Source: BS150m-G50 sp964501185 [NCBI: uncultured Bacteroidia bacterium]
GTDB lineage: Bacteria > CAIWAD01 > BS150m-G50
Reading direction: 5' to 3'
DNA length: 43,412 bases
Assembly: GCA_964501185.1 (NCBI GenBank)
Contig: CAZCRT010000027.1
Coordinates: 1-43,412, forward strand
Shown here: positions 8,046-15,064 of the stretch, one piece after another
Layout: each line of letters begins with the position of its first letter
Position numbering within the stretch: the first letter of the stretch is position 1
The notes under the pieces: generated by a model
Databases searched by the model: none
What the model saw: the letters and a program-made list of their open reading frames with translations, nothing else
Told to the model about the DNA's origin: nothing
Position numbers and translations under genes: made by a program

Positions 8046-9776
8046 GTGAGAGAGTTTGTGAGAACACTCAGTAATGACAACCTGCAGATAGCTTACAGGG
8101 CACAACACAGTGTCCTGCACTTACTGTTGTTGTTTGTTCTGATGTTTCCCCATACATCGCAGGCAGATTCAGTCTGGCTGGAACTGGAGCAGATTCCGGA
8201 TACCCTGAGTGTGTCACAATTGAGATCGGACATTCCGGTACAGATGACGCTGGCAGATGATACAGTCGGAGTACATGATACAATCAGGCAGATGCTGGAG
8301 CGTCAGCTGAAGGATGGCTGGTGGAATGCCCGCTTTGACAGCCTGGTGCAGCAGGGTGAGTACTATGTGATACATTTCACCCGGGGGCAGCAGTTTATAC
8401 TGGCCGGTATGCATTATGATAACTCCAGCAATCTGGAAAATGTGCTGACGAGTTCAGAGCCAGCCAGTGAAGAGGCAGTGGTAACGCAGTTGCATGAGGA
8501 AATGGCAGCCTGGCAGGAGGCGGGATCAGCATTTGCAGAGATAACCCTGAAGAGAGTGCAGGTTCAGGATGGTAATGTCAGTATGTACTGGAATGTGCAG
8601 CATGAAACCCCTGTTGCACTGTCCCGTCAGCTGGTTCAGGGAAATCAGGTAACCCGTCCCGGTGTGATACAACTGTTAACCCGCTATCGTAAGGGTATGG
8701 TCTATTCACCGGTGCATTGGGAAAAAGCGAGACGCAACCTGCAGCGTAGAATTTTCGTTTCTGATGTCGAACCGATAAGGCTGGTAAGTTGCGGGGAAAA
8801 TGAGTACGCCTGTCTTGTCAGTATGGCTGAAGCACCCTCATATTTCTTTGCCGGTAACCTGGGGTATTCCGGTGGTGGGGACGAAACCGGTTTCTGGGTC
8901 TGGAACCTGGATATCAGGCTGCTTAATATTCTGGGTACGGCCCGGGAACTGTATCTGCTGACCGATCGAACAGCTCCCTACACACGCTCCATCAGTGTTC
9001 GCTACCGGGAACCATTTCTATTGGGCACTCAACTGTTTCTTGAGCCGCACCTGTTACAGCAGGATCACGATTCAACCTATCATGAAAGGCACTACGGTAT
9101 TACTGCAGGTTGGCGTCCCACTTTTACGCTGGAGTTGACCAGTGGCCTTTCCAGGCAGGAAGTCTTTCCCGACAGCCTGCACGGCTGGGTAGAGCGGGGG
9201 ATCAGGCAGGAGCGCAACAGTCTCTGGCGCAGCAGTGTGAGCTATGATTCCCGGGATGATCTGCTGCACCCACGCAGTGGCATGATGGCGAGTTACAGTT
9301 ACGTGGAGAAGTACAAACAGCTGCATCCACCCGGTGAAACAGCAAGTCAGGGGCAGAGGGTCGTACTACAGGAAGCTTACGCCCAGCAACCGATACGGCT
9401 GATGCGCTATTGGACCCTGTTGCTGGAGGAACAGGGCCAGATGCTGCAGAGTGATTCTACAATCTCGGTGACTGACCTGCTGCGGGTTGGTGGCGCCCGC
9501 TCCCTGCGCGGTTACCGGGAAGATCAGTTTTTGGTCGATAGTTTTCTGATGAGCAGAGTGGAACTCAGGCGGCAGCTGGGGCGGGGGAGCGACCTGCATC
9601 TGTTTCTGGATGCCGCACTTCTTGAAAGAAGAGGAGTTGTGCGTCGTGAGACAGGTTACGGCATAGGGTTGAAACTACGCATCCGCCAGGGCTATCTTGG
9701 TGTGGATTATGCTCTGCCGGGAGACGGCGGGCCGGGTGATGGTAAACTGCACATTCTCTACGAAAGCCTGTTCTGA
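8046..9776 (+). CDS. Omp85/BamA-TamA family outer-membrane barrel protein
   Basis: A 576-residue protein from GTG 8046; GTG 8058 is an alternative start. A signal sequence (LHLLLLFVLMFPHTSQA) is followed by POTRA-like segments (for example RQLKDGWWNARFDSLVQQ and QLVQGNQVTRPGVIQLL). The C-terminal barrel contains the Omp85 hallmark GGARSLRGY at residues 482-490. Near the end it has FLDAALLERRG, then GYGIGLKLRIRQGYLGVDY, and it finishes at a Phe. Omp85 proteins insert or secrete other proteins at the outer membrane. This one is shorter than typical BamA and has fewer POTRA units, so it is more like TamA or a specialised surface antigen. Coupling to the preceding large protein suggests that protein or the propeller could be its substrate. 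Its stop overlaps the next start (TGATG). Confidence 0.85.
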   Translation: MREFVRTLSNDNLQIAYRAQHSVLHLLLLFVLMFPHTSQADSVWLELEQIPDTLSVSQLRSDIPVQMTLADDTVGVHDTIRQMLERQLKDGWWNARFDSLVQQGEYYVIHFTRGQQFILAGMHYDNSSNLENVLTSSEPASEEAVVTQLHEEMAAWQEAGSAFAEITLKRVQVQDGNVSMYWNVQHETPVALSRQLVQGNQVTRPGVIQLLTRYRKGMVYSPVHWEKARRNLQRRIFVSDVEPIRLVSCGENEYACLVSMAEAPSYFFAGNLGYSGGGDETGFWVWNLDIRLLNILGTARELYLLTDRTAPYTRSISVRYREPFLLGTQLFLEPHLLQQDHDSTYHERHYGITAGWRPTFTLELTSGLSRQEVFPDSLHGWVERGIRQERNSLWRSSVSYDSRDDLLHPRSGMMASYSYVEKYKQLHPPGETASQGQRVVLQEAYAQQPIRLMRYWTLLLEEQGQMLQSDSTISVTDLLRVGGARSLRGYREDQFLVDSFLMSRVELRRQLGRGSDLHLFLDAALLERRGVVRRETGYGIGLKLRIRQGYLGVDYALPGDGGPGDGKLHILYESLF

Positions 9777-10576
9777 TGTTGAGTATGATACGACCGCTGA
9801 ACGTGATTATTGCCGGTGCTACGGTATTACTGGGTGCCTGGCTGACTGACATTTCTCTGCTCAACTTCAGAACCTGTCTGGCGGTTCTGGTCGTGATGCT
9901 CTTTACCGCTGCCGGTAATACCATGAATGATATCTGCGACCTGCAGAGCGATCTGCTGAATCGCCCGCAGAGACCGCTGCCCGCCGGCAGAGTCAGTGTG
10001 ACCAGTGCCCGCCTTTTCTACTGGATAAGCTTCATTACCGGCCTGCTGCTCTCGCTCTATCAGTCTCTTTACTGGATAGCAGTGCCGGCTTTGCTGCTGA
10101 TAATCTGGTATAACCTGCATCTGCAGAGAACTATCCTCTTCGGTAATCTCTCTGTAGCGTTGCTGACGGTACTGCCACTCTGGTACGCTGCAGACCCCGA
10201 ACGCTGGCGAGATCTGCTGTTACCTTCGCTGCTGGTACTTCTGGTACAACTTGCGCGTGAAATCATCAAGGATATTGAGGACATGGCAGGGGACCGGTTG
10301 CAGGCTGCCCGCACTCTGCCACTGGTAACAGGCACACTACCGGCGTTTATGCTTTCAGTTTTCCTGAACCTGGCTCTCTGGATTGTGGCACTGTTGTCAT
10401 GGTGGCTGGGATACTACAACATCATTTTACTACTGGCAGTTCTGCTGCTGATTACACCCCTGACCCTGTGGGGCTTTGTACGGGCCTGGCGACTGACTGA
10501 CTGGCGGCGGTTGCAGCAGATATTGAAACTGGATATGATCATAGGTTTTATAGCCATCATAATCGGAGTTGTTTAA
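9776..10576 (+). CDS. UbiA-family prenyltransferase, DGGGP-synthase-like
   Basis: A 266-residue membrane protein with about eight hydrophobic segments. The two Mg-diphosphate motifs of UbiA enzymes are intact: N51-D-x-x-D55-x-x-x-D59 followed by NRPQRPLPAGRVS, and REIIKDIEDMAGDR (D166, D169, D173) followed by ARTLPLVTGT. The second motif and the NRPxRPxPxGR loop are those of archaeal-type (S)-2,3-di-O-geranylgeranylglyceryl phosphate synthase rather than of UbiA/MenA quinone enzymes. That enzyme adds a second geranylgeranyl chain to GGGP in the inner membrane. It is translationally linked to the Omp85 gene before (TGATG) and maf after (TAATG). A different prenyl acceptor cannot be excluded, because no GGGP synthase or glycerol-1-phosphate dehydrogenase gene is visible nearby. 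Confidence 0.8.
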   Translation: MLSMIRPLNVIIAGATVLLGAWLTDISLLNFRTCLAVLVVMLFTAAGNTMNDICDLQSDLLNRPQRPLPAGRVSVTSARLFYWISFITGLLLSLYQSLYWIAVPALLLIIWYNLHLQRTILFGNLSVALLTVLPLWYAADPERWRDLLLPSLLVLLVQLAREIIKDIEDMAGDRLQAARTLPLVTGTLPAFMLSVFLNLALWIVALLSWWLGYYNIILLLAVLLLITPLTLWGFVRAWRLTDWRRLQQILKLDMIIGFIAIIIGVV

Positions 10577-11163
10577 TGGACTTGCAGTCAGGGCAGCAAC
10601 TGGTACTCGCTTCAGCTTCACCACGCCGGTTGCAGATATTCAACAGTGCCGGATTTCAGGTTAAGGTTGAACCGGCCAGTGTCGATGAAACCATTCCACC
10701 TGAAACTGATCCTGTGACTGCGGTCAGGACGCTGGCCCTGAGTAAAGCGGCAACAATCGCTGAACGCTATCCGGAACGGGTAGTTATTGGGGCTGATACT
10801 ATAGTCTTCCATCAGGATCAGATCCTTGAAAAACCACTCAATCCCGATCATGCCTGTGAGATGCTTCAGCAACTGCAGGGAGACTGGCACACGGTTTTTA
10901 CCGGTTTTGCGATAATTAAACTGCAGGATGATATTCGACTGGCGCAGGTCGAGGAAACCAGAGTCAAGTTTGTGCCACAGACTGTTGATCAGATCAGGCG
11001 GTATGTGGCCAGTGGTGAGCCGATGGACAAAGCTGGCGCTTATGGGATTCAGGAGCGGGGAGCGCTGATGGTTGAGAAGATTGAGGGATGCTACTTCAAT
11101 GTCATGGGTTTTCCTATCGCTGCTTTTTACCGTGAGTTCAAACAGCTTTTCGCAGACACCTGA
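10576..11163 (+). CDS. maf: Maf-family nucleotide pyrophosphatase
   Basis: A 195-residue cytoplasmic protein of the usual Maf/YhdE length. It opens with the signature LVLASASPRRLQIF, has the acidic motif VIGADTIVFHQDQILEKP and the late motif GEPMDKAGAYGIQERGA followed by GCYFNVMGFP. Maf proteins hydrolyse dTTP/UTP or modified nucleoside triphosphates to monophosphates and pyrophosphate, protecting nucleic acids from odd bases. The ATG overlaps the stop of the UbiA gene (TAATG). The operon appears to end here, since about 160 bases separate it from rodZ. Confidence 0.93.
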   Translation: MDLQSGQQLVLASASPRRLQIFNSAGFQVKVEPASVDETIPPETDPVTAVRTLALSKAATIAERYPERVVIGADTIVFHQDQILEKPLNPDHACEMLQQLQGDWHTVFTGFAIIKLQDDIRLAQVEETRVKFVPQTVDQIRRYVASGEPMDKAGAYGIQERGALMVEKIEGCYFNVMGFPIAAFYREFKQLFADT

Positions 11164-11199
11164 TCTGATAATACAGCACCCACATCCACAGCATTACCG

Positions 11200-11229
11200 T
11201 TGACAACCGGGTTGAAGATAACCTAACTT
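11200..11229 (+). promoter_or_regulatory. Possible sigma-70 promoter upstream of rodZ
   Basis: A perfect TTGACA lies at 11200-11205. The best -10 candidate at suitable spacing is TAACTT (11224-11229, spacer 18), which is weak. It would give a leader of roughly 85 bases for the gene starting at 11322. The good -35 and the position after the maf operon support it; the -10 does not. Confidence 0.35.
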
Positions 11230-11321
11230 AAGCATAACAGAACCTCCCATCAGACCGCAGCTGCGCATGTCGACCGGGATGGCCACTGCTGAAGCAGCAC
11301 GATAGTGAAGGAAAGAAAGCA

Positions 11322-12119
11322 TTGGATCTGCAGCAGTTTTGTGAGAACCTGAAGTCAGCCCGTCTCTATCAGAAGCTGAGGCTGGAGGAGGTTGCACGTG
11401 AAACACGTATTCCTCCCCAGTATCTCGCTGCTCTGGAAGAGGGGAACTGGCATCTCATTCCCGCGGGCTACCTGCATGGCTATCTGGGAAACTATGCCCG
11501 AAGTGTCGGAATGAATCTGGACCGAGTGCTGGAGAGTTTTGAAGATCTCGAATATGTACCTCAGCAGCAATCTGAATTGCAACCTGTTCCCACGCTGGAA
11601 ACACACCGGCCTGCTTTGCCTGAGGTCAACGAGAAGCGTGTTCCCGGCATTCTGGAATCATTACCTCTGCTGCGATGGTTTCTGATCGGCGCTGCGGCAA
11701 CAATCGTTCTGATTATTGCCGGTGGCCTGTTTCTCCTGTTCAACAGGACTCCTGATAACCCGCAGGAGGTTACTCCCACCCCTGTCCCCATAGATACCAT
11801 AGCCAGTGATACTGTTGCAACTATTCCTGATTCCACCATTTTCGTTGTGGAAAAGGTGAACTTGGCGCTGACATTTACCGATAGTTGTTATCTGAAGGTA
11901 AGCACAGATGACTCGCTGTTCGGGGAGAAGGTATTTCTTCCCGGAGATTCGGTTGCATTCAGTGCTGAGGGATTTTTTAACGTTGTCGTCGGTAATCCGC
12001 AGGCTGCAGAAATCTACTTCAACGGAAGAAATGCTGGAAAAGTCGGCCAGACTAACAGGCCGGCACATCTTCTTGTCGACCCGGCTGGTATCAGACATTC
12101 CAGCCTGCAGGATCGCTGA
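11322..12119 (+). CDS. rodZ: RodZ-like cytoskeletal membrane protein
   Basis: A 265-residue protein from TTG 11322, with AAGGA about nine bases upstream. Residues 1-66 are a RodZ-type helix-turn-helix (LKSARLYQKLRLEEVARETR ... YLAALEEGNW ... GYLHGYLGNYARSVG). A Pro-rich linker follows, then one membrane helix (about 118-140, RWFLIGAAATIVLIIAGGLF), a Pro/Thr-rich periplasmic linker and a C-terminal beta domain of DUF4115 type (residues about 170-255). RodZ links MreB to the elongasome in rod-shaped cells and can also act as a transcription regulator. Domain order and length match the family. Confidence 0.85.
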   Translation: MDLQQFCENLKSARLYQKLRLEEVARETRIPPQYLAALEEGNWHLIPAGYLHGYLGNYARSVGMNLDRVLESFEDLEYVPQQQSELQPVPTLETHRPALPEVNEKRVPGILESLPLLRWFLIGAAATIVLIIAGGLFLLFNRTPDNPQEVTPTPVPIDTIASDTVATIPDSTIFVVEKVNLALTFTDSCYLKVSTDDSLFGEKVFLPGDSVAFSAEGFFNVVVGNPQAAEIYFNGRNAGKVGQTNRPAHLLVDPAGIRHSSLQDR

Positions 12120-12165
12120 CAACCCTCCTTCAGTAACATACCAGAGTTGAAACCGTGGAGAACAT

Positions 12166-12912
12166 ATGACACGGAAACCAGATACCTCCGTCACAGTGCC
12201 GGCTCAGTCACAGATTGACAGTGAGGCTACCCAGCCATTTACTATCCTCGTCGTTGATGATGATGCTGATAATCGTACACTGCTTGAAGCCGAACTGAAA
12301 CGCGACGGCAATATGATTCTGAAAGCACAGGATGGTGAAGAGGGGGTAGAGCTGGCGTTATCAACATTGCCGGATCTGATCCTGATGGATCTGGCCATGC
12401 CCAGGCTGGACGGTTTTGGTGCCATTGAGAAGTTGCGTCAGCACGACACAACCCGGATGATCCCGATTATTATCATGTCGGCCATGGTGGAAGTCGCGCA
12501 CCGGGTGCGTGGTCTCAAACTGGGTGCAATTGACTATATCTGTAAGCCGTTTGATATGCAGGATCTTCAGGACAGGGTGCACACACACTTACGCCTGCAA
12601 CAGCTGGAACGATTACGCAGGCAGCAGCAACAGGAAAAAGTGGCGCTGGAGGTGCTGGGTGCCGCAGCTCATGAACTGGCCCAGCCCCTGAGTGGTGCCC
12701 TGGGACAGGTGCAGTTGCTGCAGCTGTTGTCGACACGCAGTGCAAGTGGCGACCTTGAACTCACACGTGGCCGGTTTCAACAGATTGAGCAGTGCCTGCA
12801 GCGGGCGGAAGGAGTCCTGAAGAAACTTACGCGGCTCGACTCCTACAGTTGCCTTGACTATGCAGGTGGGGAGAAAATCATCGATATTCACCAGGATGGA
12901 GACAGACCCTGA
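12166..12912 (+). CDS. Response regulator with C-terminal histidine-kinase DHp segment
   Basis: A 248-residue cytoplasmic protein. Residues about 26-142 are an intact receiver domain: acidic pair D31-D32, phospho-acceptor D75 (LILMDLAMPRLDG), S105 and K127 (CKPFD). A Gln/Arg-rich coiled coil (145-160) joins it to an H-box-like sequence AAHELAQPLSGALGQ with H169, resembling the dimerisation/phosphotransfer helix of HELxQPL-type kinases. No N, G1 or G2 box follows, so there is no ATPase domain and it cannot be a complete kinase. It may be a phosphotransfer relay or an adaptor. A GGAG ribosome site lies before ATG 12166. Its stop overlaps the next start (TGATG), pairing it with the pseudo-receiver. 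Confidence 0.8.
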   Translation: MTRKPDTSVTVPAQSQIDSEATQPFTILVVDDDADNRTLLEAELKRDGNMILKAQDGEEGVELALSTLPDLILMDLAMPRLDGFGAIEKLRQHDTTRMIPIIIMSAMVEVAHRVRGLKLGAIDYICKPFDMQDLQDRVHTHLRLQQLERLRRQQQQEKVALEVLGAAAHELAQPLSGALGQVQLLQLLSTRSASGDLELTRGRFQQIEQCLQRAEGVLKKLTRLDSYSCLDYAGGEKIIDIHQDGDRP

Positions 12913-13628
12913 TGCAATCGACTGACCGTGTGCTGCTGATACAGGATAGACAGCTGCCGGGGCACAATCTGCTTACCGAACTACAGAATTGCTCCTGCGA
13001 AGTTGTGGCACAAATTGCTGATACCTGGAAGATTGATTCCCCCCCTGCTACGGAAGTAGATCTGGTGTTAATAAACCTCACCGGTGATCCCGGGGATTTT
13101 TTGCACCAGCTGAAAAACGATCAGGAATATGCAGAGTTGCCGGTAATCGCTGTTCTGGAAACTCCTGTCAACCGGTCTACCGGTGAACTGCTTGCGCTGG
13201 GCCTTGACGATGTGGTGTTCTTCCCCTGGGATGCTGAGGAAGTACTGGCACGACTGGAATCCCGCCTGCGCATGCGGCGTCTGGAGCAGAGCCTGTTGAC
13301 CGATCAGGGTATGACGGTGATGTATCAGACAGCCCGGCATTCAGTAGAGCAGGTGGAACCGGCTCTGCAGGCGGGAATACAATGGCTCAAAGAAATTGAT
13401 GACACCTTTGGTATTGATGGTGAAGAGGCTCATCTGACTGCTGATAGAATACAGGAACTGGAGAACATTCTGCAGCAGGTCTCAGTAAGTATCCATCGTC
13501 TGCAGGATCTTGCCTGCGCCAGGCAGACAGGCCCCCCGATAGTAGCCACTTCACCGACATCCGCAACTTCCAGCAGTTCCCGAATCGTTACCAGAGCTCC
13601 ATCATCTCAGACCTCTGCGCGTCTTTAA
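12912..13628 (+). CDS. Pseudo-receiver domain protein
   Basis: A 238-residue protein. The first 120 residues have the receiver fold pattern (RVLLIQDR ... VDLVLINLTGDPGDFL ... LPVIAVLETP ... LGLDDVVFFPWDAEEVLARL) but the chemistry is missing. The acceptor Asp is N55, the acidic pair is reduced to QD, and the conserved Lys before Pro is F. A helical region follows (130-205), then a Ser/Thr-rich tail (about 210-238). It is probably a phosphorylation-independent partner of the receiver-DHp protein with which it overlaps. No output domain is visible. Confidence 0.65.
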   Translation: MQSTDRVLLIQDRQLPGHNLLTELQNCSCEVVAQIADTWKIDSPPATEVDLVLINLTGDPGDFLHQLKNDQEYAELPVIAVLETPVNRSTGELLALGLDDVVFFPWDAEEVLARLESRLRMRRLEQSLLTDQGMTVMYQTARHSVEQVEPALQAGIQWLKEIDDTFGIDGEEAHLTADRIQELENILQQVSVSIHRLQDLACARQTGPPIVATSPTSATSSSSRIVTRAPSSQTSARL

Positions 13629-13695
13629 ACCTCTCCACGCACTATGTTTTTCAAGTTTTTCAATCTGCAGGTTAAGCCTTGTGAATCCGGATGTA

Positions 13696-13740
13696 ATTGT
13701 TCACAATACATGATCATATTGTTCCTGATAACAGTATAAT
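13696..13740 (+). promoter_or_regulatory. Candidate operator/promoter upstream of the PLP lyase
   Basis: Within 45 bases there are two TTGTTC direct repeats 22 bases apart (13697-13702 and 13719-13724), a palindrome ATTGT-TC-ACAAT (13696-13707), an inverted repeat ACAATA/TATTGT (13703-13722) and a perfect TATAAT (13735-13740). No good -35 sits at 17 bases from that -10, which fits an activator-dependent or regulated promoter. The role is inferred from the clustering only. Confidence 0.4.
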
Positions 13741-13837
13741 TCTGGAGAAGCAGTTCCCTTTTGTTTCCCCTGGGCCAGACCGGATATTTCTAAGTCGAAT
13801 ATCATCCGCATAGAAACGCACCCTGGAGGTGAACCTG

Positions 13838-15034
13838 ATGAAAGACAAGTCTCTCAAGTTACATGACAGCACCCGGATCATACATGGTGGTGGAGAACCA
13901 GATCCGGCCTGGGGCGGCATTTCCACACCGATTTATCAGTCCTCGACGTTCATTTTTGAAACCGCTGCCCGGGGCGCAGCCCGCTTTGCAGGTCAGGAAG
14001 AGGGGTACATTTACACCCGGATGGGGAATCCGACAAACGCAGCTCTGGAGAGCAGTCTGGCGGAACTGGAAGAGGGATATGGATGCATGGCAACCTCCTC
14101 CGGAATGGCGGCGATAACCACGGTGTTTCTCGCACTGCTTAACAGCGGTGACCATTTAATCTCTACCGGTGCTGTTTACGGTCCTTCCCGTAATGTATTG
14201 GAGCAGGACTTCAACCGTTTCGGCCTTGAGTCCAGTTTTGTCAACACCGCCAGGCTGGAGGAGATCGAACAGGCTTTGAAACCGGAAACACGCCTGATTT
14301 ATGTAGAGACACCTGCCAATCCCACATTGGAAGTAACCGATCTTGAAGCTGTTGCGGCCCTGGCACGCAAGCATTCACTGCTGCTGGTGGTGGACAACAC
14401 TTTTGCTACTCCATATCTGCAGAAACCACTCCCGATGGGTGCCGATGTAGTTGTCCACTCGCTGACGAAATTTATCAATGGTCACAGCGACGTGGTCGGC
14501 GGTGCGATAATTGCGAAAAATGAGGATCTGTTCAAACGCATCCGTCGTGTACTCAATTACTTCGGTGGTACGATGGACCCGCATCAAGCCTGGCTGGTGT
14601 TACGTGGTCTGAAGACACTGGCTTTGAGGATTGACCGCAGTGTGGCTAACGCGATGATACTGGCAGAGTTTCTCGAGCAGCATCCTGCGGTGACAAAGGT
14701 GACCTATCCCGGCCTTCCCTCGCATCCGCAGTATGAACTGGCAAAGCGAATGATGCGGCAACCGGGATCGATGATCAGTTTCGAAATTGAAGGTGGACTG
14801 GCAGCCGGCCGGGAGGTCATGGACAATGTACAGATCTGTACGCTGGCTGTTTCACTGGGTGGATTCGAGACTTTGATTCAACATCCTGCTTCCATGACCC
14901 ATGCAGGTGTTCCCGCGGAAAGCCGCTTGAAAGCCCAGATTACGGACGGCCTGATTCGCGTTTCAGTAGGTTGTGAGGATGCAGCTGATCTGCAGCATGA
15001 TCTGGAACAGGCGCTCAGCGCCAGTCAAAAGTAG
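13838..15034 (+). CDS. Methionine gamma-lyase/cystathionine gamma-lyase family PLP enzyme
   Basis: A 398-residue cytoplasmic enzyme from ATG 13838, chosen because GGAGG at 13825-13829 is eight bases upstream; GTG 13829 would overlap that site. It has the Cys/Met-metabolism fold: TPIYQSSTFIFE, the phosphate-binding ATSSGMAAITT, VETPANPT, VVDNTFATPYLQKPL and the Schiff-base lysine K211 in HSLTKFINGHSDVVGG. The late motifs SLGGFETLIQHPASMTHAG and LIRVSVGCED are intact. Substrate is uncertain. The Cys often seen after YG in methionine gamma-lyases is absent (VYGPSRN), so methionine gamma-lyase, cystathionine gamma-lyase or a homocysteine-forming enzyme are all possible. It appears to have its own promoter region and is followed closely by ispG. 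Confidence 0.85.
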   Translation: MKDKSLKLHDSTRIIHGGGEPDPAWGGISTPIYQSSTFIFETAARGAARFAGQEEGYIYTRMGNPTNAALESSLAELEEGYGCMATSSGMAAITTVFLALLNSGDHLISTGAVYGPSRNVLEQDFNRFGLESSFVNTARLEEIEQALKPETRLIYVETPANPTLEVTDLEAVAALARKHSLLLVVDNTFATPYLQKPLPMGADVVVHSLTKFINGHSDVVGGAIIAKNEDLFKRIRRVLNYFGGTMDPHQAWLVLRGLKTLALRIDRSVANAMILAEFLEQHPAVTKVTYPGLPSHPQYELAKRMMRQPGSMISFEIEGGLAAGREVMDNVQICTLAVSLGGFETLIQHPASMTHAGVPAESRLKAQITDGLIRVSVGCEDAADLQHDLEQALSASQK

Positions 15035-15064
15035 CATCAACAGGTGTAGATTTCAGGGAACACC

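Noticed and set aside
13741-13837. SAM riboswitch in the leader of the methionine/cysteine lyase
   Set aside because: No S-box or other SAM-riboswitch core motif is visible; only a short CTGGGCCAG palindrome is present.
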